Position numbers and translations under genes: made by a program. Shown here in pieces: positions 37,651 through 50,900 of a DNA stretch of 64,000 nt. This stretch comes from Limonium bicolor (taxonomy: Eukaryota > Streptophyta > Magnoliopsida > Caryophyllales > Plumbaginaceae): contig CM041779.1 of the NCBI GenBank assembly GCA_023374045.1, forward strand, positions 744,001-808,000, written 5' to 3'. Below the pieces are notes generated by a model, which ran no database searches, had not been told where the DNA came from, and worked only from the letters and a program-made list of their open reading frames with translations. Every line of letters starts with the position of its first letter. The first letter of the stretch is position 1.

Positions 37651-38862
37651 ATCACAACTTTCGGAACTCCACCGCATTAAGACTCAAGGTCAAAATAATA
37701 ATTATTACACATACCATACAACATGTCCTAGCATGTATATCAACCAGAAATTCCTTTTCCATCTTTTCATGGGTTCGAGACCCATGTTGAGTACATATAC
37801 ACTGTGATCCCGCAGAACCGGTCGCGATGGACACTCTGGTCCCCGTTCCTTTGGGAGATCAAAACAATTGCATACATCTTTAAAATATACTTCTCATGTC
37901 ACCGGTCCGAAGACAAAGGCTCGTACGTCCTCAGCTCGTGAGCAAGTAATACGAAAATACTCTATGTGAGGTTAAGTAGAATGAAATCTCTTATTGGAGA
38001 ATACCAATTGAAAAATCCTTTACGAGGTCAAATAAAAGTAGTCCTTTTTTTGAAAATACAACTTAAGAATCTTAAAGTATTTACTTGAAGTCTTGAAAAC
38101 ACCAATTGAAAATTTGAAACCCAATTTAAAATTCTTTTGAAAACTCAATACAACTCCAAGTCCAATTATTGCTAATTGCATCTTATTCCTGATGTGATTA
38201 TTTATGACCACTTATAGGGAGTTTCAAGAATCATCCAACCCTGATGTGATCAGCATCAGTGTTGAACTATCTCTCCACCCCAATTTGTGTTCGGCTTCCC
38301 TTGATCTCATGATAATCAAGTTTCACCTCCCACTTCAATTTCAAACAACAATTAATTCAAGCATATACCATTTTCTATCTTTTAACCCATCTAGTCATAA
38401 TCATTACATCTCCAAGGGTGGAACTATGTCCATCAATCATCTTCCCGATTTATTTTAAATCAAGTTACCTAGGGAATTTAATTCTCACTAGGTTCTACAT
38501 TGGTGTCATACCTCTTCATAAATCATAATACTGTATATATACATATATCCATATATATATTTTTATCAAAATATAATACACAATATTACTTTTGGTATCA
38601 TATGAACATACATAGTCGGGGTTTAGTTCCCCGGGAGTTTTCTACTCCCTTATACATATACTTTCACACATCTCTTAACAAAATAACACACTTATCACAA
38701 TGGTATTCGCATCTTCAGTGCACAATTTCCATAATTAAACCATGAATGAATGCGTATGTTTATGTAACACACGCACCAATCATCAAAACAAATCATTTTG
38801 TGCTATGCACACCATAGTTCACGTACACTTGTACGGTAAAACATACTAAACGGTTTTGCGCT

Positions 38863-38897
38863 CTACCCCCCTTAAAAGGGATTACGCCCACGTAATC
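38863..38897 (-). other. Polypurine tract with adjoining hairpin, copy 2 (internal)
   Basis: Minus strand reads GATTACGTGGGCGTAATC (a hairpin), then CCTTTTAAGGGGGGTAG. The layout matches copy 1, 1.5 kb farther from the LTR, but the hairpin sequence differs. Confidence 0.75.
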
Positions 38898-41800
38898 AAT
38901 TACTTAATCACTGGTTTATAACGTCCTACCATCGTGAAGTGTTTTATCTCCACGCGGTTTATTACACAATGTGTTCTGGTTTAAGGATCTTAGCCATATT
39001 GGCGGTTTAGTCCCTAACCAAGAATTCTCCTTACAGTTTATTTGCTTCATAACCAGTTTCGATTCTGACATGTGAAACTTCTAGGCGTTAGTAATTAGCC
39101 ATTCACTCATATTCACAACGCACATCCAACACTTGAATCGTTGGCTCACTAGTTTCTGCTGTGCAACTCTTGATAACTTAGAGCTTAGTTTGCCCCATAT
39201 ATTATTCTTACTGTATTGTACATCCCCGATTATCACCTTTATCTTGGTAATAACGGTTTCTCAACCGACGCGTGGTATTTCTTACCGTGAGCGAATTCGG
39301 TGAGTTACAAAACTTACTATCCACTTCCATGATAATTTACTGTATTCCACACTGATTTACTTAATTTCTTCCGACTTACTGTCGGTTACGTTTGAGCTAC
39401 TGCCTATTGTGGAGTACTCTGTTGGTTATTCCCAACATTTGAGGTATATTCCATACCGATGTTTAATAATCGTGTTACTGTAGTCACTCATGCCAACCAA
39501 GTACCTTCTGATTGGTACGACCGTGCTTGTCTTATGCATCGGTTTTATCACATCATAAGTCTTGTTCTTCAATCACATTTAACATTTTCAGACTTCCTAG
39601 CTATCTCACTCGATCATTACTGCGCAAGCGCAATACCAAAACACTCAGTCATACAGAGTGCAGAGGCGTAAACTCTTGACAGTAAATCTGTTATGCGATT
39701 GCAGTAGGAATTCACACTAAGTCCTTTATCATTTAGTACTAACTACTGGATTATTGTCCAGTCTGTTTATCATCACTTACTTGTATGTCCATTGAGTTTC
39801 ACTCATAACTGGTCTTATTTGCCACACAACTATTTAACAATGGTTGTACAACGGTCGCTCATTGCGCACCGTGCTTTTCTCATTGTATAACATTAACTTA
39901 CACTGCATCCGCTGTTATATTAGCTTCCGCCATTACACTGTGTTTTGCCACTTATTTGGCTGGTTGCTGAATACGCTATTCTTCGAGTCTTTATGCTCCT
40001 TGAGCGTTGTTCATTATACATTTAGCATCCCACCCTTATGGTGGTTGCTATTTGACTTATCACTCTTTCAATCTCCACAACTGGTGCGACTCTTTTCGTA
40101 GTAACAACATGGTCAACTCTTAACACATTCCCTGAACTCTGTTCACATAACTACCGCTGTTGCGGTCTCACATATCAAGAGGTATCCCCTACTCTTAAAG
40201 CAGCGGTTCGTTATCCGCTTTATTTACTTATATAACATAGACTTCTGTAATTAACAACATTTTACTTAACATATTCCATTTATGGCTTCTAGGCTTTATT
40301 GCCTCGAGCTCTACTCACTGTAGGCTGTCCACACACATTTACTTTTCGAACAATATTTGCATTGAGCCCCATGACAAGGTCGTCGTTCCTTCCATGGTAT
40401 GCTCCTTCAAGGATGTCAGACTTCGTCCTGACGACTTATGTTTAAACTGGGTGTTAGTCTCAACCCTTGCGCTTTTATCACGTTCTCTCGTTCAACCATT
40501 GTTGATCCAAACACCCTTTTAAGGATAACTCCTGGGTGTTATTAGGTTATGCCTTTTCATCTGGCTTGCACTCATTGGTATGTTTAATTTCTACTTCGCC
40601 CCGCGTTCTTTGCTGGGTTGAATATCCTCTTTAGTGAAATTGATACCTCGGGAGCTCATCCCGATCATTGCACATTAACGTATTCATTGTAGGCATTTGC
40701 CTCACCATATGTAGGCTGGGTACTTACTCCAGCTATTATGTTCATCCTTCAGGATTCTTAAGACATGTGTGACGTCTTTACTTACTAACCAGTGCACTTC
40801 GCACTCATTCACCTTTAAATATTTCCTTAAAATAAACTTACTAATTCCTTTGGTCTTCCTTAACTTAACTGGGTTCCTTTATTTCAACCATTCGATGGTA
40901 CTCCATTGCTCTTGCTTGACTTTTACTTCGGACCGTAGTATGGAGTCTACTACTTCCCGTGTTCCAGGCTCCACTCGTATACATACGTGGGGTATCCTAC
41001 TGATACATTGCTACTTACCCGACTACCCCATAAGAAGGGTTGTCAGGCCTACAAGCTCCTAGCGGAGTGCGGTCGTCCCACATTACTGTTGGTACACTCG
41101 TAGTGTCCGTCACACGCCTAGGTGAAGTATTCTGTTGTTAACTCCCTTATATTATCCCGTGATAATATGCATTCCGTGCTTCCCGAACTTAATCCAGGGA
41201 AAGTTTATCCACCGTTGTATTATTATGAACTCAATCCATTCCTCGGGTCGTTACCCTTGGGTTTACCGGTTTCCATCCGGTTATTCGAAAGTAAACTGGG
41301 TATAACTTACCTACCATGTGGCACTGAGGCCGGTGTAGGTCTTCTGGTCTGGTTTTAAAAGGAGAAGAATTTAAAATAGATTGGGTTTGAAAGAAAATTT
41401 GGTTTTGAAAATGAATTTAAGTTTGAAAGAAAATTCTCGTGGTTTCACAACACTTTCTCGCCTTAACCAAGTCTAGCTTCTTGCTGACTGGTATATTTCC
41501 AATTACAGAGGTTAGGCTGCTAAGCCTTTCCACGGTTATGATGATCTCACTTTACTTCATGGTACTTTACTAAGTACTTTATAGTTGCTAATAATTTGCC
41601 GCCAGCCTTGTTGTAGCAGCACTTGCCTTGGCAAGTGCGCCATGCTGACTGGCTACTGGTTCAATACACATCCGTTGCGGTACTGCTTTGACCCGCTCTA
41701 ACATCTGTGGCCTTGCTGGCCCTTGCTTGATCTTACCGTCTTAACAACAATTCCTTGGGTAGTTCTCTCTGTCTTCACCTGATAACCATTAACTAGGGTG

Positions 41801-42391
41801 TTTCCCATTCTGGGAGACCCCTTTTTACTTAGTATCGTATCCTCCTAGTACTACGTCGTAGTTCTTTGCTCGGTTGGTGTACCATTGGTGTGTTAGTCAA
41901 CATTGTAGTCCTGTAGACACTCGTCTCGGGTTCTACTACTTCACTTCTCCACCGTTGCACGGTTAGTGCTGCTGGTTATCCTCGACTGCTTCACATGTCG
42001 ACCCAGGGTGCCGGAAATTACATTCTCTTATGCAAAATTCTTCACTTTTCGCTAACTCAAGCGGCAGCCATTGTTAAAATGGAGGTCGTCTTCGGGATTC
42101 ACGCCTTTCGGGATCTACCGTGTGATAGGTTCTCCGTGCTTATTAGGACATTTAATAACAGCCAGATCGGGTATTCCCGAGTAAGAGAGGACTTCCATCT
42201 CTCTGGCGTTCTTCCCGAGTTATAATATAGGGTTTGTGGAGGGCGGGATGGATAGTGTAGGTATCCAGTACACACTGGCATTTCCTAACTAGCGTACTTC
42301 TCACGCTATCACTCAACCCTTAACCCAAAGCACTAAAATCCTAACTCGGTACTTCCTAAGCTCGGTAACTCAGTCATCAGAGCGATACTTT

Positions 42392-42403
42392 GCTCTGATA
42401 CCA
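42392..42403 (-). other. Primer-binding site (tRNA-iMet)
   Basis: TGGTATCAGAGC on the minus strand, 5 nt inside the 5' LTR end. This is the standard PBS complementary to the 3' end of initiator methionine tRNA. Confidence 0.95.
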
Positions 42404-42408
42404 CTTTT

Positions 42409-45400
42409 TGTAACACCCCAACTACAAACAACACACTTAACAACACTTTGCAGCGGAAATCACAACTCACCACATAACTTAACTCCTTGGTGTTACACGC
42501 CGTTAGCCACCTACGTGGCTAACAAGGCTAACATACATACATTGTACCGGTCTGATGGACTAAACTCCCGAGCAACTACACATTATTCCCGTTCCATGTC
42601 TAACAATCGTTATACACTTACATTACAACTGTACCGAGTACTTGCTAACTAACGCCGATACAATTTCGGTCTTACTACAGCTACAATACATGCTCAATTT
42701 GAATGTCTACCCATGTACAACAACTACCCGTCCTACTCTCGAACGGCTTCCAGCTCCTTTGTACCTGTAAAGTAATGGGGGCCCCCAAAGGGGGTCAGCA
42801 CCTTTGCTGGTATGGTAATCCCGCAGCCCGCATGCTACCGGGCCACGCACAACTATTTGTCGTCTTAGCATGCGGTTGATTTTATTTCAAACATGCACAA
42901 ACTCACACACATGTCATGCTTATAAGCAAACATCCATTAATGGGACACATACACAAGGTTAGCACACACAACATGACAACACACTTCACTTAACAACATA
43001 CACAACTTAATTGCACTCTTCTTAGAGAACATAAACTTGCTTAGGGAGTGCTGGGGTAATATAAGCCCGCGCACAACATACATACATTTTCTTTACTTAG
43101 GTGTGGCGGCCTCATATAGGACCGATCACACCATACACAATTTCCCCCTAACTCCAATAATGATAAGTTAGGTAAGCCTTGGTTAAGCTTGTGGGTGGTT
43201 GTAATTCAAAGAGGAAAAACAACCGTAACATAACAAGAGGGAGTCGAAGCGAACTTAGGCATCAACACCCTACCAACATTGCACATAATTTCCCTCCTAG
43301 CCCGATGTGGAGGTCGGGTAGGTAAGCTTTGGCTAAGCTAGTGGGAGGTCGAAATCCAATGAAGGAAAACAACCCTAACATAACAGGATGGGAGTTAATT
43401 CACATATAACACCAACTCCCAAACAAACGCGCGACCGGAACGACCGGATTCCTCACCATACATAACATATACATATTAGTTAAAGGTTCCTTTATGGAAC
43501 TTATCACATACATACATCACATAGTGTTACTAACTCTGTTAGACACATAAGGGAAGTAACATCCCCTTTTAAAAACATGGTTAACTGTATCCGATAACAA
43601 CAACACACAAAACAAAGGCACATACTTCATACATAGTCACAACATACACAAGCGCACGGATAGGCGTAGTTAGAACGCTCCCGTGGGTTGGGACGTTTAT
43701 TCCGAATACCGATTCTCTTATGTGAACCTAAGGTCGGTTAACTATTATTTAACACATAACTAAGGTTAAGTGGTATCGGAATTAATTACGCCACAAATAT
43801 GAATTACTATAAACTCATTTCATGCTTTATCTTGCAAGGTGGCAAACACACAGAAAAACACATTGGCATACAAGCCGGTGTAACCCGGTAGGACACAGGT
43901 TGCAAGAAAACCATACCTGTCACCATGGGTTACTCTACCGTGTTCCCGAGGATTTACTCCAACGCGTCACCTCACGCTCCCCGGGTAGTGTTCCAACAAC
44001 TGGTATTATTTCAATGTTTCCATTAACATCAAAATCTTACGGTACGTAAATTTCTATTACCCCATACTTAACCCGTTATCCCATTGTTTCGGTTTAACTT
44101 TGTGTACTTAAACTCACAACTTTCTCACATCCAACCTAACACTTGTTTACACCTTCTAGGGCCTTTAAAACTCACCAAACAAGGCCTAATCAACATCTAA
44201 AACCATTACCATTCACTTCCCCATCATAACAACACTTTAAAACACATTCTGGTAAGTTTTTAGCATGGTCCGGGTTTGTGTCCGGGGTTACAAACCCGGA
44301 CCAACCCTGGAAAACGGTTTTCTGGACATTTTTCTATGTGGTCCGGGTTTGTGTTCGGGTTTACAAACCCGGACCACCCCCTGGATGATCTTCTGTCGTG
44401 TTTTTGCTATGGTCCGGGTTTGCATTCCGATTTGCAAACCCGGACCACCTCTGGAACTGTCAAAATTTACAGTTTTTGATCAGTTTTCAACCCCTAATTC
44501 ATCTCTAATCATTTCCCAAACTTTCCACATGTTTCCTACATGTTTAAACACTCTAAAACATGCACTAACCACTTCAAATCCTTGGTTACTTCTTACATCA
44601 ATTCTTGGTCAATTCTCCGTAAAACTACTCCATCTCCCTGTTACACTTTTGCACTATGTTGCATTTCCTAGCTTCCATTTTGATAGCTCTTACCTCCTAC
44701 CAAGCTTACCAAAACACTCAAATGGCATTATCTCCACTGCTAACACACTCCTCATCTTGGTTTGGTTTTCAAACCATTAACCATTCACTTAACACCTCTT
44801 AAACACACCTAGCTTCTTCCTTTAGTAAACACTCAAGGCCATACTTTCCTAAACAAATTTTGACAGCACTTGGCTACTTTCCAAGCATTTCCCAAAACTC
44901 ATCTCTTCACATATTTCATCCTAAAACTAGCCAAACCCACAAGGGTTTTACCAGCACACATAAAAACACAAAACTCATCCATTCTCCAAATGCACACAAT
45001 GCATAATCCATAAAGTGCATAGCTCATAAAACAACACTTATTTCACAATGTTTCCTCACTTGCATTATTCCTATACAAGCACATTATTATCACAACTCCT
45101 ATCTCAAACAAATCACATTCCAATACATATTTGGGTTCATTCATTTGTTTTACCCATCCCAAACACTTAAACAATTTTAAACAAGGTTCAAGGTGGATTC
45201 CTTACCTTAATTTCACAAGTCTCTTTAAGTCACCTCTTGCTCCTCATCTTCTCCAAAAATCGGTTAAGAGGGTATGGAGTTTCCAAACTCCATCCCAACA
45301 TCCAAGAACACAAAACACACTCAATTAATTATCTAAACCCTTGGAATATTTCAATTCAATTAAAGGGCTAGAACACAAAGTTAGGGTTTACCTTTGTGAA

Positions 45401-46505
45401 GCTTTCAAGAGGGATTTTCACCCTTGAATCAAGAGGGGAACTTCTCCACCATTGAAGGGTCAATTTGGAGCTCAAGAACAAGGAGAAAAACAAGGCATCA
45501 CAAAGGGGTAAAAATCGGTCACCAAGGAGAGAGAACAAGAATGAGTTTTTCAATGAAATTTTTACCTTAGAAGGAAGAGGAGACTCCAAGCTTTAAGAAT
45601 ATGCCATTTTCTCTTCAAATGGGAAAAACCCATGGAGATGAAACTCATCCTTTTGAAATTCCGAAAAGAGGGAAAGGTAGAGGAGGATGAGGAGAGTTCA
45701 AATATGTAATTTGTTTTGCATTTGGAGCTTGGAGTTGGCTAGAGCATGAGGAGGAAGATGAGAAGCCATGGAAGGAGAGGGGAGAGCTGCACAATCGGCT
45801 GCAACCAGGAGGGAGTAGAAAGGCATCGTGGAGAAGAAAGAAAGGGGGGAAAGAGAAGAGAGGAAACGAAATAAAGGAGGAAAGAGAGTGTGGTGGGGTA
45901 TAAGTTACTTTTTGCTTTTTGACTTATTTAATTAGCTAACTAGTCAAGTGTGAGGGGCTGTCTACATTAATAAAAACCGGCCCACTAATATATACACACT
46001 GGAACGTTTTTCGTCTTTTACAGAAAACACCCGTTAATTTACCCGCTTTTAGCACTATTCACTAACCGGGTCCGTTTTCCGGAATTTTCTCGTTTATTTA
46101 ATTTTAATGGTTATTATACTCCCATTAATGTTTATTTACAGTTATATGATCAACTATAATTTTTACGGGGTCGTTTGACTGTTTAAAGTCACGTTTTCGG
46201 GTATTCTCAAAAAACGTGTTTTAGACTCCGTTAGCGTCTTAACGCATTATTTGAATCCGTTTTCTTCCGGAATTTTTCCCACATGTCCTTAGTATGTAAT
46301 TAGGGTATAAAAATATATTTATAACCCTAGTGAAGGTTATATACCTCCTAAAATAATTAAAACACGTTTTCCCATTTTGTGACTTTTACGCATTTTCTTT
46401 TTCTTTTTGGTTTTTATTTCTTCACCAATGATCTTAAGGACTTAATTAGCCTTAGAAAATAATAATCACATGTTTAAATATCACTTAAATGTTTGGGGTA
46501 TTTCA
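42409..46505 (-). repeat. Right (5') LTR of the LARD, intact
   Basis: Length 4,097 bp, TG...CA on both strands' ends, directly followed by the ACACT duplication. Includes the three-unit hairpin array at 44267-44446 and a GGGGGCCCCC palindrome near 42778. Confidence 0.93.
44267..44446. repeat. Hairpin array, right LARD LTR (3 units)
   Basis: Units at 44267-44302, 44340-44375 and 44411-44446, each 36 nt with perfect 13-14-bp stems and spacing of 73 and 71 nt. The outer stem is GGTCCGGG/CCCGGACC. Confidence 0.97.
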
Positions 46506-47745
46506 ACACTATTATCAAAGAATTACATTTTGAAACTTCTATTATTTTACCTAAATATCTACACTTTTACTTATTAAAAATTAATTAAAATCTACACTTC
46601 TACAAATAAATCTACACTTGCAATTAACTAAAATATATAAATGAGGAAGTAAATTTAGATGAGATTGTATATTCCAACGATTTATTTTGAAAAAAAATTA
46701 TAAACCATCAATATTTTTTAAAATGGGAATGTAGCCCATCTAGTTAGAAAAAGAAAAAGAAAGAAAGATCCACATTTTAAAAAAATTTTTTAAAATAAGC
46801 AATTAGAAAATACTGTGACATGAACCCTTTATAATAAATATAAGATCACAAGTGAAATTACTAGGTTGTATTTGTTTATTACTCACTAAAATAATTCCAC
46901 TCATTCATTTTACAATTGTATTGTTCAAATATAAAATCTACACTTTTATCAAACAAATCTACACTTACATTTTACAAAATCTATCATTATACTTAAATAT
47001 CTACAATTTTACTTAAATGAACAATTACTAAAATTCTACACTTCTATCAAACAAATCTACACCTTCATTTTGGAAAATCTATCGTTTTATCTAAATATCT
47101 ACACTTTACTTAAATGAATAAATACTAAAAATCTACACTTATATCAAACAAATATACACTTCATTTTGAAAAATCTATCATTTTACCTAATATCCACACT
47201 TTTACTTAAATGATGAATTAATAAAATCTACACTTCTACCAAATAAATCTACATCTGCATTTTGAAAATTGTATCATTTTAGTTAAATATCTAATTTAGA
47301 AAGAAAACGATAAACCACCAATTCTAATAAAGATCCCACATTTAAACAACCTACTTTACTTCAAAATAACAAATTAAAAAATCTTTTGACATAACCTATG
47401 TAGCATCAATGGATGTGATAAAGAAACTTCCACAATGTCCACATTGTATATTTAGGGAAGTTATTGGTGGAATAATTATTAAAATCCTAATTACTTCCAC
47501 AATCTCCACGTTTTATATTTAAAGAAGTTATTGGTGGAATAATTATTAAAATCTTAATTGTAAAACTCCATTATACCATTGTATAGTTATTAAAAAAAAT
47601 TCAATTTACAAAACCAAAAAATAAATAAATAAAATCATTTACGGTTGAGATTATAACATTAAAAATAATTCTGATGGTTGAAAATGGGTTGAGCACGTGC
47701 CCAAACCATATACACATGGGTATGGTCCCCTCTTTGATTTACAGG

Positions 47746-48209
47746 TGCATTCGATATCAAGCGGTTGTTTCACGTGAGATTAAAGTAGACACTTGTCATC
47801 ATATTATTTGATGTTTTTTGGGGTCCTCAATCTCACTCACGCTAACAATTTTGAAAGGTAGGATTTAAGATGGGATTAACGGGTTTGATTTTTAAAGATA
47901 CAGTGACTCTGTTTGGCATGGTTGTTTTATAGTTATTTTGCAACATATGCTATAGTAGCTATTTTGACAATGAGACATTTTTGCAGTATAAGTTAGTTAT
48001 GTACCATGCATTTACTATTTTATGTACTATGATTATAAATATTAATTTACAGTTTGAAATAGTATTTTATTAACAAATAAATAAAGTAACCACTAACAAA
48101 TGTTATAAGATAAGTAATTCGTTACCACGAAAGGTCCATACATACCCAATTCTTAATAAACTCAGTACAACAAAACTTAATACAACATAAACTACTGTGT
48201 GATCAGAAT
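47746..48209. other. Spacer with a possible Tourist-like terminus
   Basis: AT-rich. CTCTGTTTGGCATGG at about 47907 resembles PIF/Harbinger ends and may be the left end of the element whose genes follow, but no matching right end was found. Confidence 0.35.
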
Positions 48210-48551
48210 TCAACTTCTGATATTAGAAGTGACAACATCAACAATCTGGTTACACCGATTAGTCATGCTCAATACCCTCTTAAACTGGTGACTAACGGTC
48301 TCAGGACTTAGGCTGAATCTCTCGCATGCTTCCCTGTTTGACGCTTTGTGTCCTAGTATGGACAACAACAATGCAACGTCAATCTGAATGCTCACGTTTA
48401 GAGTATGTGTCAGCCCATACCTCACTTTCAACTTCTCGCACAAATGGGGGAACACATTTTTATCCATTTTTAACGTGTTAAGTATTCTTTTCGGATTGCA
48501 CCTAAGTAGCGCGTTCACCCACATCTCCCCATAGAATTCATTATCGTGCAT
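48210..48551 (-). pseudogene. PIF/Harbinger transposase, N-terminal fragment
   Basis: Residues 29-100 (MDKNVFPHLCEKLKVRYGL, then DVALLLSILGHKASNREACERF and SPETVSHQFKRVL) match the helix-turn-helix region preceding the DDE catalytic domain of plant Harbinger transposases. The frame stops at 48210 and no DDE domain follows on the left, so the gene is truncated. Confidence 0.75.
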
Positions 48552-48852
48552 ATAAAAGGGAAGAGGAATATTATGTCAACGTGATGCTAGTAATTGCGTA
48601 GAAGCATCAACAATGGTTCAGGCATGTCCTTGAATTCCTTTGATTGCAGTAACAAATTGCAAGAAAGTTTAGGGATCGTTCATCAGACGATCAGTGAAGT
48701 CTTCGTCAACCATGTCAACGCCAAAACTACATATACAAAAAAATCCTCAAAATGAGGCACGTAAGCTAAAAGAAAGTAAAACTACTACAACCGTTTTAGT
48801 TCTAACACACACACAACAACCCATCAGCTAAAGAGAAAGTATAACTAAATAA

Positions 48853-50028
48853 CTAGGACCTAGAAAAACAGTGGCTCTGAACAATAGAGGTGATGAGCCC
48901 TAGAGCTACTTTGTTTCCTGCTCGCTTCAACATGCTTTTAAGCAAGTTCCTATGACTCGAGTTCTCCATGACTACTGCGGCATCTGAAAGCAGCAGAGGG
49001 TCAGACGCCACCTCCGGTGTACGTAACAGAGTTGTCACAACATCATCCTCGATCCATTATTCGTTGTTCCTAGCCAACACTTGTTGTGTTATTGTCTGCA
49101 GCATCCCAATTTGATCGGTCAAGCCCCGCACGAGTAGCTGGTACTCCTTCCACAATGGCGTCTAAATTCATTGCCTCTCACTCCTTAGTAAGCTTTTTTT
49201 CCTTTTACAATTAGAAGAGTCGTCAGATTTAGAAGATCTCTTCCCTAGGCGGGAGGAGCACGTCGGTCCGGTAGGGGTAGAAGTAGGGGTAGGAGAATTA
49301 GTGTCCTTGTAGGCTGGCATAGGGACAAAGTCATCGTCGAGGTTGATCGCTCCCATTTTATTGGCGAAGAACAGACTGTCGTCGTAGTTGTTATTATGGA
49401 AGGTCGGATGATAACCATCTAATGAACTATTGACATCGTCAGCCTCTGATGTGAGGAGGGCACTGGAAGAACAAAATTTCTTGTTCCTTCCAGCTCAGCA
49501 TCGCCGAACACAAGCTGAAGGTGATCTTTCTCCTCCAGCTGAAACCCCAAGTCCAGAATCGCTGGAACTAGATGTACTCAATAAATTCCAATTATTAATT
49601 ACTCAGAAATGGAAAAACTATTAACAATGTTAACTAATACTATTTCATTACTGGTAGTTTTCGTGCCCACCACTCCTCGTTAGCATCAACGATTTGTTTG
49701 TCCTTATCCCTCCCAAGGCCATTAATACATTTCTTTAGCCTTTTCCAATCCATCCACTTTTTCTAAGCCCATCTCTTTTGGATTTGAAATTGTCGTACGT
49801 GTATTTCATATCACAGATCTTGTTGAATTCCTCCTCCACGTGTCACGGTTATATTGATGACCTTGCCACCTTTCCCAAGGGAGTGCACATAGTGGGTACC
49901 CATCAGCCTAATCAATAAACCAGTTCGTTCATTATCCCAGCTTATATTGCTCCGACTGTTATCACCCTCAGCTGCTTCTTTTCTCTTTCTAGCCTTAGCT
50001 TCTTTTTTTTACGTTGCTCATATGTCAT
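48853..50028 (-). pseudogene. Myb/SANT-like accessory protein of PIF/Harbinger, decayed
   Basis: Minus-strand fragments in order are a basic start (near 50028) and SNISWDNERTGLLIRLM with GRDKDKQIVDANEEWWARK (about 49960-49660), the Myb/SANT-like DNA-binding domain. A Ser/Thr-rich linker with INLDDDFVPMPAYKD and a basic KRKKSLLR patch (49356-49190) follows, then a helical tail (49038-48853). Frames shift several times and stops are present. Harbinger elements encode such a protein next to the transposase, consistent with the neighbour. Confidence 0.65.
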
Positions 50029-50900
50029 CTAAGATTAGTTCAAATTTAAAGTTAATTAAAAAGTTATGCAATAAAAAATAACCAGTTTCCATTTTAATAA
50101 CCTTTATTAACAGTTTAACGTTGTAAGAAATCATGTACTAAACAATAATGAGTAATTAGTATAACAAGATCAAGTAGTAAATGTTACTAAGTTTCAACAA
50201 CAATTATAACTGTGCAAAGTTTTAATACACTTAAAGTTTTAATACAAAGTACAAAATCCCTGCAAGTAACTTTACTTCTAATAACTATGATCTATTAATA
50301 TATAAAATAATGCTAGTTCTTGACCACTCGTCACTGCTCCGTCATTTTTGTTCACTTTCGTCAGGTCGCCAGATGTCTCCCACTGTCGTTCATCTTAATC
50401 TGATCATCACAAGGCATCAATGCAACAAGAATGTGTTTTTCAGGACTATTCACCTCAGAGTAAGTTTGTCCTCATCATCGTTATTTGGTTATTTTCAGAA
50501 CTGTTCAACTCAGAGTATATTTTCCCTTATCATCGCCGAGTGAACGAGTGTAGACTCACAGCAACTGCTTATGAAGTTATGGCATACCTCAACCTATAAC
50601 TATCGTTGCTGCCACAATAGCACTACCCCAATGTATTTTCAGTTCTTGTCTTTGAATTTCTATTAAGGCCAAGATCATTAGAGGAGTGTTATAGTGGAGG
50701 TGGCCGTTATAGGTGAGAATAGGCTTAACCAACACAAGTAGTTAGGTTTCATACACTAACCCATAATAGATGAGCAATATTTTAAACTCATCATGGGTCA
50801 GTTCTTGATTAATTCCAACAATGTAATCAACCACATCGTTATTAGTTCATACTAATAAGACCGAGCCAATACCGAATTCCAGCCTCAAAGACTGATATAT
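50029..50900. other. Intergenic, nothing recognisable
   Basis: No protein similarity, TIR or LTR end recognised on either strand. Confidence 0.45.

Larger units (their letters stand above)
37354..42408 (-). other. Non-coding interior of the LARD
   Basis: No gag, protease, reverse transcriptase, RNase H or integrase motif recognised on the minus strand. It contains two polypurine-tract/hairpin modules, a short tandem repeat (37470-37650), and at its right end the PBS followed by a leader-like sequence. Confidence 0.75.
28541..46505 (-). mobile_element. LARD-type LTR retrotransposon, about 18 kb including a nested LTR
   Basis: A 5-bp duplication ACACT flanks it at 28536-28540 and 46506-46510. 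LTRs are 28541-37353 (4.09 kb after removing a nested insertion) and 42409-46505 (4.10 kb), ending TGTAACACCCC and GGGGTATTTCA on the plus strand. The primer-binding site TGGTATCAGAGC (minus strand, 42392-42403), complementary to initiator tRNA-Met, sits 5 nt inside the right LTR, and a polypurine tract abuts the left LTR, so the element reads on the minus strand. The 5.05-kb interior has no recognisable gag or pol, and minus-strand ORFs there stay below about 65 codons. Very long LTRs plus a non-coding interior define a large retrotransposon derivative dependent on a helper. LTR similarity is high by eye, so insertion is fairly recent. Confidence 0.92.
26377..47736. mobile_element. Large palindromic MULE-like element (about 3.4 kb without its insertion)
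   Basis: ATTTACAGG occurs directly at 26368-26376 and 47737-47745, a 9-bp duplication as made by Mutator-type transposases. Outer ends are inverted (CAAACAGGGGACCAT on the left, CAAAGAGGGGACCAT read from the right). The left arm 26377-about 28040 and the right arm (28070-28540 continuing at 46511-47736) are reverse complements throughout, including the repeated GTGTAGATTT/AAATCTACAC words. The centre carries GAGCACCATGCTCAA and GAACCGGGGGTTGG. The structure may be one foldback or two inverted copies of a 1.65-kb element. No transposase is present. Confidence 0.75.

Noticed and set aside
38020..42281. Short ORFs on both strands inside the LARD interior as gag-pol remains
   Set aside because: None shows a protease, RT, RNase H or integrase motif, and lengths stay below about 100 codons with low-complexity composition.
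44265..44780. 171-codon ORF in the right LTR as a protein gene
   Set aside because: It runs through the hairpin array, and the left LTR copy carries frameshifts at the same place; no recognisable domain.
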